NCBI GenBank assembly: GCA_943788755.1
Contig: CALSRM010000003.1
Coordinates: forward strand, 1,240,001-1,304,000
Source of the DNA: an uncultured Flavobacteriales bacterium
GTDB taxonomy: Bacteria > Bacteroidota > Bacteroidia > Flavobacteriales_D > Parvicellaceae
DNA length: 64,000 nucleotides
Direction of reading: 5' to 3'
Below, one piece after another: positions 33,710 to 43,405 of the stretch. The notes under the pieces are model-generated. The model made no database searches. It was not told where the DNA came from and worked only from the letters and a program-made list of their open reading frames with translations. Numbering within the stretch: the first letter of the stretch is position 1; each line of letters begins with the position of its first letter. The position numbers and the translations under genes were made by a program.

Positions 33710-35554
33710 ATGAAGACCATATTTATTTTAGCCATTGCCTTATCATCTACAAATTTATTTGGACAAACAATTCTTGTGGATGAAAATTTCGATGTTGGTC
33801 CTTTTCCGGCAGGTTGGACACAAACCTCTTATGCGACGGATGGAGGTTGGCTAATGGGCAATAATAATTCATTGCAGAGTCAATGGTGGAGCATCGCTGC
33901 ACATGGCAGTTTTATAGCTACCAACGATGATGCATGCGATTGCGATAAAACGATGGATTATCTTATTATGCCACCTCTTGATTTATCTACAATAACATCT
34001 GCGGTACTTCAATTTGAAAGCTATTTTGATGCGGGTAGTTTATCTGGAGGGACCGAAGTTGCGACAATTGAATATTCACTAGATAATGGTGTTACTTGGA
34101 CTTTGCTTCAAACAATTATTGGCACAGATGACGGTGCATGGGATGCCCAAACAGTAAGCTTAAACACAATTTCGGGCAACGCAAACGTGTTGGTGGCATT
34201 TCATTATTTTGACGACAATAATTGGCTATTTGGCTGGGGTATTGATGATGTCTTGGTTTTTGAATTAGAGGGCACGGATTTAGAGCTTGGCGCAATTACA
34301 ACTAATTCTACTGTGGATGTTCAGACTCCCAATACAGTTGCAGGTTTAGTTACTAACACGGGTTTAAATACCATACAGTCATTTGATGCTTCTTGGACCA
34401 TTGGCGCAACAGTTTATACCAACAGTTTTAATTCCTTGTCTATTCCTTCTTTGGGGTCCTATAATTTTTCACACCCTGATTTGCTTACCTTCAATACATC
34501 CGGTTTGCAGACGCTTGAAGTTTCCATTAGCAATGTAAATGGTATGACAAACGATTTTAATTCTGGCAACGACAGCTTGTCTATGCAAATTGAAGCTGTT
34601 GATTACGCCACACTTGGTAATCGGGAATACATTTATTATCATGCCAGTTCAGCCCCTCCCAATTGCCCTTTGGTATTGGTTTGTCATGGTTATAGCGGAA
34701 CTGCTCAAGGGATTATGGATTATTCGCAATTTAATGCGTTGGCAGAAGAATTTGGGTTTGCTGTTTGTTATCCACAAGGAACGTTGGATGGTTCTAATAC
34801 TACTTTTTTCAATGTTGGGTATGATTTTCAGAATAATCAAACGGTAGATGATGTTGCTTTCGTTGAGGAATTGATAGATTCTTTGCAGGCTATGCATTCG
34901 TTAAGTGAACAGGATGTTTTCTGCACGGGAATGTCCAACGGAGGAGACTTTAGTTATATGTTGGCTTGTCAGGCTTCCGAAACATTTAAAGCAATAGCGC
35001 CGGTAGCTGGAATGATTATGCAAGATATAATGGACGATTGTAATCCGATTAATGAGGTTTCTATTCTAGAGATACATGGTACGCAAGATAACGTAACCTA
35101 CTGGCAAGGAGATCCGAATAATAATGATGGCTGGGGTGCTTATCCAAGCATTCCAAATACCATTGATTTTTTTACAAATATGTTTGGATTAACGGCATTA
35201 AGTTCAGCTGTATTTCCAGATATTGATCCCACAGATGGCAGTACGGTAAGTTCTGATAAATATACCCAATTAGGTTCATGCACAGAAGTGTGGTTGTATA
35301 CCGTAAATGGTGGAGGTCACGATTGGCCGGGATCAGACGGTAACATGGATATTTCAGCCAGTCGAGAAGCTTGGCTTTTTTTCGAGCAGCTTTGTGTCGC
35401 TCCAGTTGATATAGAAGAATATAATTCTAGTAACGATCGCAAGTTGATTCGAATTGTTGATCTCTTGGGGAGAGCAACTGAATTTAAAAAAGGTGCTGTT
35501 TTATTTTATCAGTATTCGGATGGAAGTGTAGAGAAGAAGTTGGTGATGGATTAA
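33710..35554 (+). CDS. Secreted PHB-depolymerase-like esterase with adhesin domain and T9SS sorting end
   Basis: 614 residues: Sec signal (MKTIFILAIALSSTNLFGQ); a choice-of-anchor J/cleaved-adhesin domain (VDENFDVGPFPAGWTQTSY, then FGWGIDDVLVF); an Ig-like segment to about residue 300; then an alpha/beta hydrolase of the LpqC/PHB-depolymerase/feruloyl-esterase type. The nucleophile elbow is FCTGMSNGGDFSYML (G-x-S-x-G near 403-407), with HGTQDNVTYW and a late GGGHDWPGSDG carrying the probable Asp and His. The C-terminus ends VDLLGRATEFKKGAVLFYQYSDG, as in type A T9SS sorting domains. Likely degrades an external ester polymer. Confidence 0.87.
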   Translation: MKTIFILAIALSSTNLFGQTILVDENFDVGPFPAGWTQTSYATDGGWLMGNNNSLQSQWWSIAAHGSFIATNDDACDCDKTMDYLIMPPLDLSTITSAVLQFESYFDAGSLSGGTEVATIEYSLDNGVTWTLLQTIIGTDDGAWDAQTVSLNTISGNANVLVAFHYFDDNNWLFGWGIDDVLVFELEGTDLELGAITTNSTVDVQTPNTVAGLVTNTGLNTIQSFDASWTIGATVYTNSFNSLSIPSLGSYNFSHPDLLTFNTSGLQTLEVSISNVNGMTNDFNSGNDSLSMQIEAVDYATLGNREYIYYHASSAPPNCPLVLVCHGYSGTAQGIMDYSQFNALAEEFGFAVCYPQGTLDGSNTTFFNVGYDFQNNQTVDDVAFVEELIDSLQAMHSLSEQDVFCTGMSNGGDFSYMLACQASETFKAIAPVAGMIMQDIMDDCNPINEVSILEIHGTQDNVTYWQGDPNNNDGWGAYPSIPNTIDFFTNMFGLTALSSAVFPDIDPTDGSTVSSDKYTQLGSCTEVWLYTVNGGGHDWPGSDGNMDISASREAWLFFEQLCVAPVDIEEYNSSNDRKLIRIVDLLGRATEFKKGAVLFYQYSDGSVEKKLVMD

Positions 35555-35619
35555 TTGCTACTTTAAACAATCTAGATTAGGTAATTCAGTAAAAAAAAAG
35601 TTCGTTTTGTGCCTATTAA

Positions 35620-37005
35620 TTAAGCCAAAGCTCTAATCTTGTCCATGATAGAATGAGCTAGTTTATTGGCTTTTTCTTCAGATTCACTTTCAGAGTAAAT
35701 TCGGATAATTGGTTCAGTGTTACTTTTACGTAAGTGAACCCATTCTTTTTCAAAATAGATTTTAACACCATCCGTTGTGTCAATTTCATTATTAGAAAAT
35801 TCTCCTTGGATGTCTCTTAGAATTCCATCGACATCCATTCCTTCTTCCAATTGAATTTTATTTTTAGAAATAGTGTAGTTCGGGTAACTTGCTTTTAATA
35901 AAGAAGTTTTAGTTCCACTTTGAGCTAAGTGTGTTAAGAATAGCGCTATTCCAACTAGAGCATCTCTTCCATAGTGTAATTCAGGGTAAATGATACCACC
36001 GTTTCCTTCACCTCCAATAACAGCATTGGTTTCTTTCATTAAGTTAACAACGTTTACTTCACCAACAGCTGACGCAGCGTAAGTACAACCATGTTTTTCA
36101 GTGACGTCTCTCAGAGCTCTAGTAGACGATAAGTTGGATACAGTACTTCCTGGCGTATTTTGTAAAATATAATCGGCTATAGCTACAAGCGTATATTCTT
36201 CTCCAAACATATCTCCATTCTCATCAACGAAAGCAAGTCTGTCTACATCTGGATCCACTACAATCCCTAAGTCAGCCCCAGTTTCTTTTATCTTTTCAGC
36301 AATGGCTGTCAAGTTTTCGGGTAAAGGCTCAGGATTGTGCGGAAAGTGACCTGTTGGTTCTCCGTATAACGATATGATATCTTTTACTCCAAGTGCTCGT
36401 AGCATTCCAGGAACAAATATTCCCCCAGTACTATTTACAGAATCACAAACTATTTTGAAATTTGACATTTCAATTAGTTTTGGAATAACCAATTCTAATT
36501 TTAGTATGGCATTAATATGTTTTTCCAGATAGCTATTGTCCAATGTGCAATTCCCCAAGCTGTCCACATCAACAAATGAAAATCTTTCGTTTTCTGCAAT
36601 ATCTAGAACATCTGCCCCATCCTGACCAGAAATAAATTCTCCCTTTTCATTTAATAATTTAAGCGCATTCCATTCTTTTGGGTTATGACTTGCCGTAAGA
36701 ATAATGCCGCCTTGCGCATTTTCCATTGGAACTGCTATTTCAACAGTTGGAGTTGTTGATAAATCTAAATTTATTACATCAATTCCAAGTCCTTGTAAAG
36801 TTCCAATACAAACATTGCTAACCATTTCACCCGAGATACGGGCATCTCGACCAACGACTATTTTTACCTTTTCTGCAGAAGAGTTGTTTTTAATCCAAGA
36901 GCCATAAGCTGCTGTAAATTTCACAATATCTAAAGGAGTTAGGCCATCACCTGGTTTTCCTCCTATAGTTCCTCTTATTCCTGAAATTGATTTGATTAGT
37001 GTCAT
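35620..37005 (-). CDS. glmM: Phosphoglucosamine mutase
   Basis: 461 residues. The alpha-D-phosphohexomutase signatures are the phosphoserine loop GGIILTASHNPKEWNALKL near 99, the metal loop VVDPDVDRLAFVDENG near 246, the sugar loop GGEGNGGIIYPELHYGRDA near 328 and the phosphate loop RKSNTEPIIRIYSES near 437. It turns glucosamine-6-phosphate into glucosamine-1-phosphate for UDP-GlcNAc. Other phosphohexomutases (PGM/PMM) share the fold, but the length and opening ISGIRGTIGGKPGDGLTP are those of the Bacteroidota GlmM. Single gene, convergent with the esterase. Confidence 0.9.
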   Translation of the reverse strand: MTLIKSISGIRGTIGGKPGDGLTPLDIVKFTAAYGSWIKNNSSAEKVKIVVGRDARISGEMVSNVCIGTLQGLGIDVINLDLSTTPTVEIAVPMENAQGGIILTASHNPKEWNALKLLNEKGEFISGQDGADVLDIAENERFSFVDVDSLGNCTLDNSYLEKHINAILKLELVIPKLIEMSNFKIVCDSVNSTGGIFVPGMLRALGVKDIISLYGEPTGHFPHNPEPLPENLTAIAEKIKETGADLGIVVDPDVDRLAFVDENGDMFGEEYTLVAIADYILQNTPGSTVSNLSSTRALRDVTEKHGCTYAASAVGEVNVVNLMKETNAVIGGEGNGGIIYPELHYGRDALVGIALFLTHLAQSGTKTSLLKASYPNYTISKNKIQLEEGMDVDGILRDIQGEFSNNEIDTTDGVKIYFEKEWVHLRKSNTEPIIRIYSESESEEKANKLAHSIMDKIRALA

Positions 37006-37353
37006 ACTTTGTTAATTTACGTTTGCAAAGAAACGAAATAAATGTGTTGTAAATATGCAATTCACCATAATTAGAATTCTTTTTTTACTGTCTTAATAAT
37101 TCCAACAAAAGATTAAAAGAAAAAAATATTGGGAGATGATTTTTTTATTTAGCGGAAAGTATGTCTTTAATTCTTATACTTTTATTTACAGCACTTTATG
37201 GAGTAACATGTCTTATTCACTTATGCAGTCTGTATAAATTTGTTTTTGCGCTATCAACAATCAAAAATACAATGTTAATAATGTTTGAACGTTTTATGTT
37301 GTAGGTGTTATTTAAAAAGCAATATTGTATTAGAATTTAAAATTTGATTTTAA
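37006..37353. other. Intergenic stretch between divergent glmM and TPR genes
   Basis: About 350 bases. The only coding candidate is a 47-codon hydrophobic frame on the plus strand (37161-37304, ATG after AGCGGAAAGT) that would give one membrane helix. Nothing supports its expression. No terminator, RNA or good TTG-N19-TAnnTTTG promoter is seen. Confidence 0.35.
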
Positions 37354-38754
37354 ATGGAGGAAGAAAGATTTGACAATGAGGCTAGAATGGAGTTGGTAGC
37401 AACGTTTGAAACGATGCTTTCAAATGAGCAGACTTTTTTCTTTGATGTGTCAGAGATAGAGACTATTGCAGGTTATTATTTTGAAGTAGAAGAGCCGAGA
37501 AAAGCACTTTCTATTATTGAAATAGGAGAACAGCAACATCCGACTTCAGAAAACATTATTTTATATAAAGGAGAAGCACTTATTCAATTGGGTAGAAAAA
37601 TAGAGGCGGTTGAAGTGTTGAAATATGCATTAGATCTAAACCCGCTCAACGGAAATGCAATCAGAATATTAGCAACAATTTACGCGGAGCTTTTGGAGCA
37701 TGAGAAGGCAATCGCGTATTTTGAAAAAGCAATCACATTTGAATTAGACTTTAAAGAGGAGTTGTTTTTAGATTTAGCTTACCAATATCAAGCATTAGGT
37801 AAGTTTAAAAAAGCGCTCTTTTTCTTAAAGGAAGCGCTTGAATTAAATAGGGAAAATGAAACGGCATTATTTGAAGTTGGACTTTGTTACAATGAGTTGG
37901 ATGTAGATAATGAGGCTGTTCAATATTTTGAAGCGTTTTTGGAACAACAACCTTATTCTTATATAGGTTGGTTTAACCTTGGTAATTCCTTTTATCGAAT
38001 AGAAGAATACGAAGACGCATTGTTTGCTTTCGATTATAGTATCCTGACAAACGATTCTTTTGCTGCAGCGTACTATGGAAAAGCAAATGCTTATATCCAA
38101 TTAGATGAATATAAAAAGGCAATAGAAGTATTGAACCTGACCTTTGGTTTAGAGCAACCGCATGCATTCGTTTATTGTCACATAGGTGAATGTTACGAGA
38201 AATTAGGGGAATATGAAAAGGCAATTACATTCTATGAGAAAAGTTTAGAGCTGGATAATGATCAAACGGATGCTTGGTTGGGTATAGGTGTTGTAAAGGA
38301 CTTAAATAAGCAGCCTGAAGAGGCAGTTAAGTTTATAAAAAAAGCGCTAGAGAAAGACCCTGAAAATGTTGAGTATTTATACGTTTATGCAGAAATATTG
38401 GGTAAGCTTGGTGAAACTGAAAAGTCTAAAAAAATCTTTAGAAGAGTAGTTGACTTGGATCCTGATAATATAGACGCTTGGTTAGATTATTCCAATATAT
38501 TGTTTGAAAAGTCATCGCCTAAAGATGCTGCTAAATTATTGAAAGATGCAATAGCGTTAAATGGTGACCAGGAAGAATTACAATATAGACTAGTTGCTTA
38601 TCAAATATCTGTTGGAGACAGCGAAAATGCGAAAATTAACCTACGTAAAGCATTGTCGACAAATTACAAAGGTCATGAAAAACTTTTCGAATTTTATCCA
38701 CAAGCTAAAGATATCACCGAAATAGTTGATATTATTGCAGACTATAAGAAATAA
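37354..38754 (+). CDS. Cytoplasmic tetratricopeptide repeat protein
   Basis: 466 residues with no signal peptide, made of about eleven TPRs of 34 residues (for example EKAIAYFEKAITFELDFKE, YEKAITFYEKSLELDNDQ, SKKIFRRVVDLDPDNIDAW). A scaffold for protein partners; the partner is unknown. It opens a five-gene run with very short gaps (2, 2, 0 bases, then a 1-base overlap): TPR, ComA, rhodanese, DUF368, aroE, a conserved order in many Bacteroidota. Confidence 0.87.
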   Translation: MEEERFDNEARMELVATFETMLSNEQTFFFDVSEIETIAGYYFEVEEPRKALSIIEIGEQQHPTSENIILYKGEALIQLGRKIEAVEVLKYALDLNPLNGNAIRILATIYAELLEHEKAIAYFEKAITFELDFKEELFLDLAYQYQALGKFKKALFFLKEALELNRENETALFEVGLCYNELDVDNEAVQYFEAFLEQQPYSYIGWFNLGNSFYRIEEYEDALFAFDYSILTNDSFAAAYYGKANAYIQLDEYKKAIEVLNLTFGLEQPHAFVYCHIGECYEKLGEYEKAITFYEKSLELDNDQTDAWLGIGVVKDLNKQPEEAVKFIKKALEKDPENVEYLYVYAEILGKLGETEKSKKIFRRVVDLDPDNIDAWLDYSNILFEKSSPKDAAKLLKDAIALNGDQEELQYRLVAYQISVGDSENAKINLRKALSTNYKGHEKLFEFYPQAKDITEIVDIIADYKK

Positions 38755-38756
38755 TT

Positions 38757-39563
38757 ATGAATTTTGATTTACCATATATACCCTCTAGACCTGAAAAACC
38801 TAGAGAGAAAGGATTGACGATGATGATGGATAAAGGTTTGAGCTTTCGCCAAACAGAAGACTTTATCGAAAGTGCAGGGCATTTAACGGATGTTATTAAG
38901 TTCGGGTTCGGAACCTCTTTAGTTACCAATAGATTAGAAGATAAGATTAAATTATATCAAGAAGCTGGAGTTCGACCTTATTTTGGGGGTACACTTTTTG
39001 AAGCTTTTATCGCTAGAGGAAGATTTGATGATTATCAGAAGTTTGTGGATAAGATGGGGTTGGATCTGTGTGAAGTATCTGATGGTTCTATTATTATTCC
39101 GCAAGATGAGAAATGTGAATACATAAGTAAACTTGCTAAAAACTTCACTGTATTTAGTGAGGTAGGTTCCAAAGAAGAAGGGATGATAATTAGTCCTGGA
39201 AAATGGATTAGAATGATGACCAATGAACTACAAGCTGGTTCTTGGAAAGTTATTGCTGAGGGTAGAGAAAGCGGGTCTGTTGGTATTTTCAGAAGAAATG
39301 GTCAGCCACACACAGTGTTAATTAATAAAATTATTGCTAAGATAAAGCCAGAACAAATATTATGGGAAGCGCCGGTTAAAACACAGCAAGTTTGGTTTAT
39401 TAATTTATTTGGTGAAAATGTAAATCTTGGAAATATAGCGCCGCATGAAGTTATTCCATTAGAATGTCTGCGATTAGGATTACGTGGAGATACATTTTTT
39501 AATTACTTACCAGATAATGTGGTAATTGAGAAGAAACAAAAAATTGAAGCTGAATCAAAGTAA
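38757..39563 (+). CDS. Phosphosulfolactate synthase-like protein (ComA family)
   Basis: 268 residues, a complete ComA/PSL-synthase TIM barrel: PSRPEKPREKGLTMMMDKGLS at the start, IKFGFGTSLV near 43, VRPYFGGTLFEAFIARG near 62, LCEVSDGSIIIPQDEK near 96, VFSEVG-KEEG near 125 and ILWEAPVKTQQVWFI near 200. Family enzymes add sulfite to phosphoenolpyruvate, the first step to coenzyme M in methanogens. Here, in a bacterium without CoM, a role in a sulfonate such as sulfolactate or in sulfonolipid precursors is possible but unproved. Two bases after the TPR stop. Confidence 0.85.
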   Translation: MNFDLPYIPSRPEKPREKGLTMMMDKGLSFRQTEDFIESAGHLTDVIKFGFGTSLVTNRLEDKIKLYQEAGVRPYFGGTLFEAFIARGRFDDYQKFVDKMGLDLCEVSDGSIIIPQDEKCEYISKLAKNFTVFSEVGSKEEGMIISPGKWIRMMTNELQAGSWKVIAEGRESGSVGIFRRNGQPHTVLINKIIAKIKPEQILWEAPVKTQQVWFINLFGENVNLGNIAPHEVIPLECLRLGLRGDTFFNYLPDNVVIEKKQKIEAESK

Positions 39564-39565
39564 TT

Positions 39566-39880
39566 ATGAAAACTATTTCTGTAGAAGAACTTAAAGCTAA
39601 GTTTGATAATTCTGAAAACTTTCAATTAATTGACATTCGTGAAGAATACGAATTAGAATTAGCTAGCATTGGGGGCGACCACATCCCTATGGGGGAAGTT
39701 AGAAATAACCTGGCCAAAATCCGTAAAGATATTCCTGTAATTATTCATTGTAGAGGAGGTAAAAGAAGTGGTAATATGGTCGTTTTTTTATCAGATAATG
39801 GTTACGATAACTTGTATAGTCTAGAAGGCGGAATAAATGCTTGGGCAGAGCAAGTTGATACTACAATGAATGTTTATTAG
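39566..39880 (+). CDS. Rhodanese-like domain protein
   Basis: 104 residues, a single rhodanese domain: LIDIREEYELELASIGG near 21, and the active-site loop HCRGGKRSGN near 65 (Cys near 66). It is a probable sulfurtransferase or persulfide carrier in the cytoplasm. Its position between the ComA-like sulfonate-forming enzyme and DUF368 suggests sulfur supply, but this is only inference. Spacing: 2 bases after the previous stop and directly abutting the DUF368 start. Confidence 0.9.
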   Translation: MKTISVEELKAKFDNSENFQLIDIREEYELELASIGGDHIPMGEVRNNLAKIRKDIPVIIHCRGGKRSGNMVVFLSDNGYDNLYSLEGGINAWAEQVDTTMNVY

Positions 39881-40846
39881 ATGAGAAGTCTATTCGATTA
39901 CTTTGTGCTTTTATTAAAAGGAATGGCAATGGGTGCAGCAGATGTTGTTCCTGGCGTTTCAGGAGGCACTATAGCTTTTATATCAGGCATTTATGAAGAA
40001 TTACTAGAAACAATAAACTCTGTTAATCTAGGAGCCTTGAAAACGCTTAAAAAGGAAGGTGTAAAAGCTGCATGGAAGTCAATTAATGGAAATTTTATTG
40101 TAACGTTAATTTTAGGGATAGGAATCAGTATTTCCTCTCTCGCTAAATTAATAAGTTATTTACTGGAAGCACACCCTATATTAATTTGGAGCTTCTTTTT
40201 TGGATTGGTTCTAGCGAGTATTGTATATGTTGGAAAACAAGTAAAAAGCTGGAATATTGGCACCGTGGTTAGTTTAATAATTGGAACAGGATTGTCTTTT
40301 TGGGTCACCGTTCTGCCTCCGATGACAAATTCAAATGAGCTGTGGTTTATTTTTGTCTCAGGAATGATAGCCATTTGTGCTATGATTTTACCAGGTATTT
40401 CAGGCAGTTTTATCTTATTACTAATGGGTTCATATAAAACTGTTTTGGAAGCTTTAAAAGATAAGGAACTTTTGACAATAGGGATGTTTATGGCTGGAGC
40501 TGTAATCGGCCTTTTATCTTTTTCTAGAGTGTTAAAATGGATGTTTGCTAAGTACCATGATCTAACGATTGCTATTTTAACAGGTTTTTTAATCGGTTCT
40601 TTAAATAAATTATGGCCTTGGAAAGAAACAATTTCAATCCGGGTTAATTCTCATGATGAGGTTGTTCCATTTATGCAAGAAAATGTGTTGCCTATTGACT
40701 ACACAACCTTTGGGCTTGATGAAATTAATGAGATAGTATATTTCTCTGCAGAACCACAAACGATATTAGCTATTGGTTTTTGTATTTTAGGAGCTGCAAT
40801 TATTTTCGGAATGGAAATTGTTTCTAAAAAAATGAAAAAAGCGTAA
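39881..40846 (+). CDS. DUF368 membrane protein (PopT-type polyprenyl-phosphate translocase)
   Basis: 321 residues with about eight membrane helices. The DUF368 signature GMAMGAADVVPGVSGGTIAFISGIYEEL is near residue 13, and a second, inverted copy of the motif, MILPGISGSFILLLMGSY, is near 165, giving the internal symmetry of the family. Recent work on DUF368 (PopT) shows recycling of undecaprenyl phosphate across the inner membrane. It immediately follows the rhodanese gene and its TAATG stop overlaps the aroE start by one base. Confidence 0.88.
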   Translation: MRSLFDYFVLLLKGMAMGAADVVPGVSGGTIAFISGIYEELLETINSVNLGALKTLKKEGVKAAWKSINGNFIVTLILGIGISISSLAKLISYLLEAHPILIWSFFFGLVLASIVYVGKQVKSWNIGTVVSLIIGTGLSFWVTVLPPMTNSNELWFIFVSGMIAICAMILPGISGSFILLLMGSYKTVLEALKDKELLTIGMFMAGAVIGLLSFSRVLKWMFAKYHDLTIAILTGFLIGSLNKLWPWKETISIRVNSHDEVVPFMQENVLPIDYTTFGLDEINEIVYFSAEPQTILAIGFCILGAAIIFGMEIVSKKMKKA

Positions 40847-41577
40847 TGAAAACGTACGGACTAATAGGTAAATCGCTTTCACATTCTTTTTCTAAAAAAT
40901 ATTTTACTGAAAAATTTGATAATCAAGGATTGATTGATTCTGAGTATATCAATATTGAAATTGAAACTATTGAAGAGTTTGTTGAGAAAGTAAAAGAACT
41001 GAACCCGCAAGGACTAAACGTTACCATTCCGTATAAGAAAGCCATACTTCCATTTCTAGATGACCTAGATGAGGTTGCTAAAGAAATAGGAGCGGTTAAT
41101 ACCATTGTATTTAAGAATGGAAAATTAAAAGGATATAACACAGATACTTTTGGTTTTCACCAAAGTATCAAACCATTTTTTAAGTCTCAACATGAAAGAG
41201 CTTTAATCTTAGGAACAGGAGGAGCATCAAAGGCAGTTGAATATGTGTTAAAGCAATATGGAGTAAAAGTTATGTTTGCTTCAAGAAATGATTCTAAAAA
41301 CAATGTTTTAAATTGGAATGATATCAATGAACATGTAATCAAACACCATTTATTAATTATCAATTGTACTCCTTTAGGTATGTTTCCAAATATTGCTTCA
41401 AAACCGGCCATCCCTTATTCCGCATTGACAGAAAGACACTTATTAGTGGACTTGGTCTATAATCCGGATGAGACTCTTTTTCTTAAGCAAGGCAAAGAGA
41501 ATGGAGCGAAAGTCATCAATGGGGTAACAATGTTACAACAACAAGCTGAGAAGTCTTGGAGCCTTTGGAACGATTAA
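40846..41577 (+). CDS. aroE: Shikimate 5-dehydrogenase
   Basis: 243 residues. The shikimate site is KTYGLIGKSLSHSFSKKYFTEKF at the start, with GLNVTIPYKKAI near 57 (catalytic Lys) and AVNTIVFKNGKLKGYNTDTFGF near 83 (Asn/Asp). The NADP loop LGTGGASKAVEYVLKQYG is near 122. It reduces 3-dehydroshikimate in aromatic amino-acid synthesis. It is slightly short (usual 260-280) but all key motifs are kept. Last gene of the run, overlapping the convergent prenyltransferase gene by four bases. Confidence 0.95.
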   Translation: MKTYGLIGKSLSHSFSKKYFTEKFDNQGLIDSEYINIEIETIEEFVEKVKELNPQGLNVTIPYKKAILPFLDDLDEVAKEIGAVNTIVFKNGKLKGYNTDTFGFHQSIKPFFKSQHERALILGTGGASKAVEYVLKQYGVKVMFASRNDSKNNVLNWNDINEHVIKHHLLIINCTPLGMFPNIASKPAIPYSALTERHLLVDLVYNPDETLFLKQGKENGAKVINGVTMLQQQAEKSWSLWND

Positions 41578-42452
41578 ATAAGGGGTATACTAAAAATACC
41601 CATTAAAATTATCACTTTATATATCGTATTGATTCTATCAAAATGGGTTGGTGTTTTGGAAAATTTTAAAAGCAATATACTTCCACCAATTAAGGATGAG
41701 CTGATTATAAAGTAACATAATATATACCGGTTAACAATATCTGGAAATAAGACACCAACTGGAATTAATGATAAGAGCATCGAGCTAAGAATAATATATT
41801 TTGTTTTTCGGATCCCCATAATGATAGGTAGTGATTTTTCGCCAACTATTAAATCCCCTTTTAAATACACCATTTTTTTTATTACTTCTCTTGTAAGGGT
41901 CACGGCAAACAAGTAGCCTATGTATAATATAACGGTTAGGTTTGTTTCCAAATAGAAGATAGTAAGACTTACAAAAGGGGCTACAGTTAATAATGATGCA
42001 CCAAGCTCACCAGCAATTGGCTTTTTTCTTAATTTGTGAGAATAGAACCATAAAGAAAACGAAAATATTGTGTTAAAAACTAGGACTTTCCATCCAACCA
42101 TAAGGCTTAGTATAAATCCAATCAGTATAAATATACCATATGCCCGTAAACAAGATGTCTTACTGATAATCCGGTCGAAAATAGTTTCTTTAGGGCGGTT
42201 TATAATGTCCTTTTCAAAATCATAAAATGCATTTATTATGTAGCCTGCCATTATGAAAAATGCAAGGGAAGCTATTGTAAGATGCAGCTTATAAGATAGG
42301 GAAACTTCTAGCCAATTCTCTTTTGGGTTAATTAAGAATATTGCGGATAGGTATAGAGCAAAAGTAATGAGAAAGATGTTGTACCAGCGGACTAATGCAA
42401 ATAGAGCCAGAAACTTTACAAAAAGATATTTTTGTTTCCTGCTAAATGCCAT
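41574..42452 (-). CDS. UbiA-family prenyltransferase, geranylgeranylglycerol-phosphate synthase-like
   Basis: 292 residues, about eight membrane helices. The first prenyl-diphosphate/Mg motif is NAFYDFEKDIINRPKETI near 68, and the second region lies near TREVIKKMVYLKGDLIVGEKSLP around residue 190. Bacteroidota proteins of this sort are annotated as geranylgeranylglycerol-phosphate geranylgeranyltransferases, but the true acceptor is not settled. It follows the mevalonate kinase gene by 17 bases, which fits use of an isoprenoid substrate made by the same cluster. Confidence 0.85.
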   Translation of the reverse strand: MAFSRKQKYLFVKFLALFALVRWYNIFLITFALYLSAIFLINPKENWLEVSLSYKLHLTIASLAFFIMAGYIINAFYDFEKDIINRPKETIFDRIISKTSCLRAYGIFILIGFILSLMVGWKVLVFNTIFSFSLWFYSHKLRKKPIAGELGASLLTVAPFVSLTIFYLETNLTVILYIGYLFAVTLTREVIKKMVYLKGDLIVGEKSLPIIMGIRKTKYIILSSMLLSLIPVGVLFPDIVNRYILCYFIISSSLIGGSILLLKFSKTPTHFDRINTIYKVIILMGIFSIPLI

Positions 42453-42469
42453 TGTATAGAGTAGGGGGT

Positions 42470-43405
42470 CTAAAAATTATGGATTACGTCTAATTGGTAA
42501 TCGTTTAATTTAGTTCGAGCATTGTCTATATCTTTTGTAAAGCCTAAGATAAACCCTCCTCCTCCTGAACCACAAAGCTTCAAATAGTAAGCATTACTAT
42601 CCAATCCGTCTTGCCACAGTTTTTGATAAGCTTTCGGAATCATTGGTTTAAAGTTATCTAAGACAATTTTAGATAAGTTTTTGACATTGGACAACAAGCC
42701 TTTACCATCTTTATTTAAGAATGCTTCAATACTTGCATCGTTATATTTATTGAATTGACTTTTAATCATCTTCCTAAAGCCATCTTCTTTGCAACGCTCT
42801 AAAAAATGGTTAACTAACGGTTGTGTTTTCCCTGTAATTCCTGTATTTAAAAGAAAAATTGCTCCTTTGCTTTCCCCTTGTTCAGGAAGACCAACAGTTC
42901 CTAATTCTGTTTTAGATTTAATTAAAATAGGAAGATTTAGATAACAGATTAATGGATCGAGACCAGAGCTAGTACCGTGAAAATAGCTTTCTAATTCTCC
43001 GAAAATCCGCTTTAATTCAAGTATGTCAGAGTTATCGGTAGAACCTAATTTGTTAAAACAATATTTATTGTAAATAGCAGCAACTAAAGCTCCTGAACTG
43101 CCAACTCCATATCCTTGCGGGATACTAGAATGAAATAACATACCTTTAGAAATGTCAATTTTAAAAGACTCTAAATCCAAATCGCATGGTAATTTGTTTT
43201 CGGTTTTTAATGTGTCTAAATATGAAAGATATTTTTGTAATTCTTTGTTAGAATCTTTTGAGAATTTTTCGTCGTCTGAGTGAAATATAAAACTTCCTTT
43301 GTAGCTATTGTAGGGAATGGATAGTCCCATTGAATCTTCAATGATACCATACTCTCCAAATAGAAGAATTTTACCGTAAAAAAGTGAATCTTTAATTACA
43401 CTCAT
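42470..43405 (-). CDS. Mevalonate kinase (GHMP kinase)
   Basis: 311 residues. GHMP signatures: FYGKILLFGEYGIIEDSMGLSIPYN at the start, the ATP loop IPQGYGVGSSGALVAAIY near 93, and the C-terminal GSGGGGFILGF near 278. It phosphorylates mevalonate to 5-phosphomevalonate. It sits between mvaD (overlapping by four bases) and a prenyltransferase; that context decides mevalonate over other GHMP substrates. HMG-CoA synthase and reductase are outside the window. Confidence 0.88.
   Translation of the reverse strand: MSVIKDSLFYGKILLFGEYGIIEDSMGLSIPYNSYKGSFIFHSDDEKFSKDSNKELQKYLSYLDTLKTENKLPCDLDLESFKIDISKGMLFHSSIPQGYGVGSSGALVAAIYNKYCFNKLGSTDNSDILELKRIFGELESYFHGTSSGLDPLICYLNLPILIKSKTELGTVGLPEQGESKGAIFLLNTGITGKTQPLVNHFLERCKEDGFRKMIKSQFNKYNDASIEAFLNKDGKGLLSNVKNLSKIVLDNFKPMIPKAYQKLWQDGLDSNAYYLKLCGSGGGGFILGFTKDIDNARTKLNDYQLDVIHNF

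Noticed and set aside
37161-37304. 47-codon hydrophobic frame in the glmM/TPR intergenic region
   Set aside because: One predicted helix and a weak purine-rich stretch before the ATG are not enough; AT-rich DNA gives such frames by chance.
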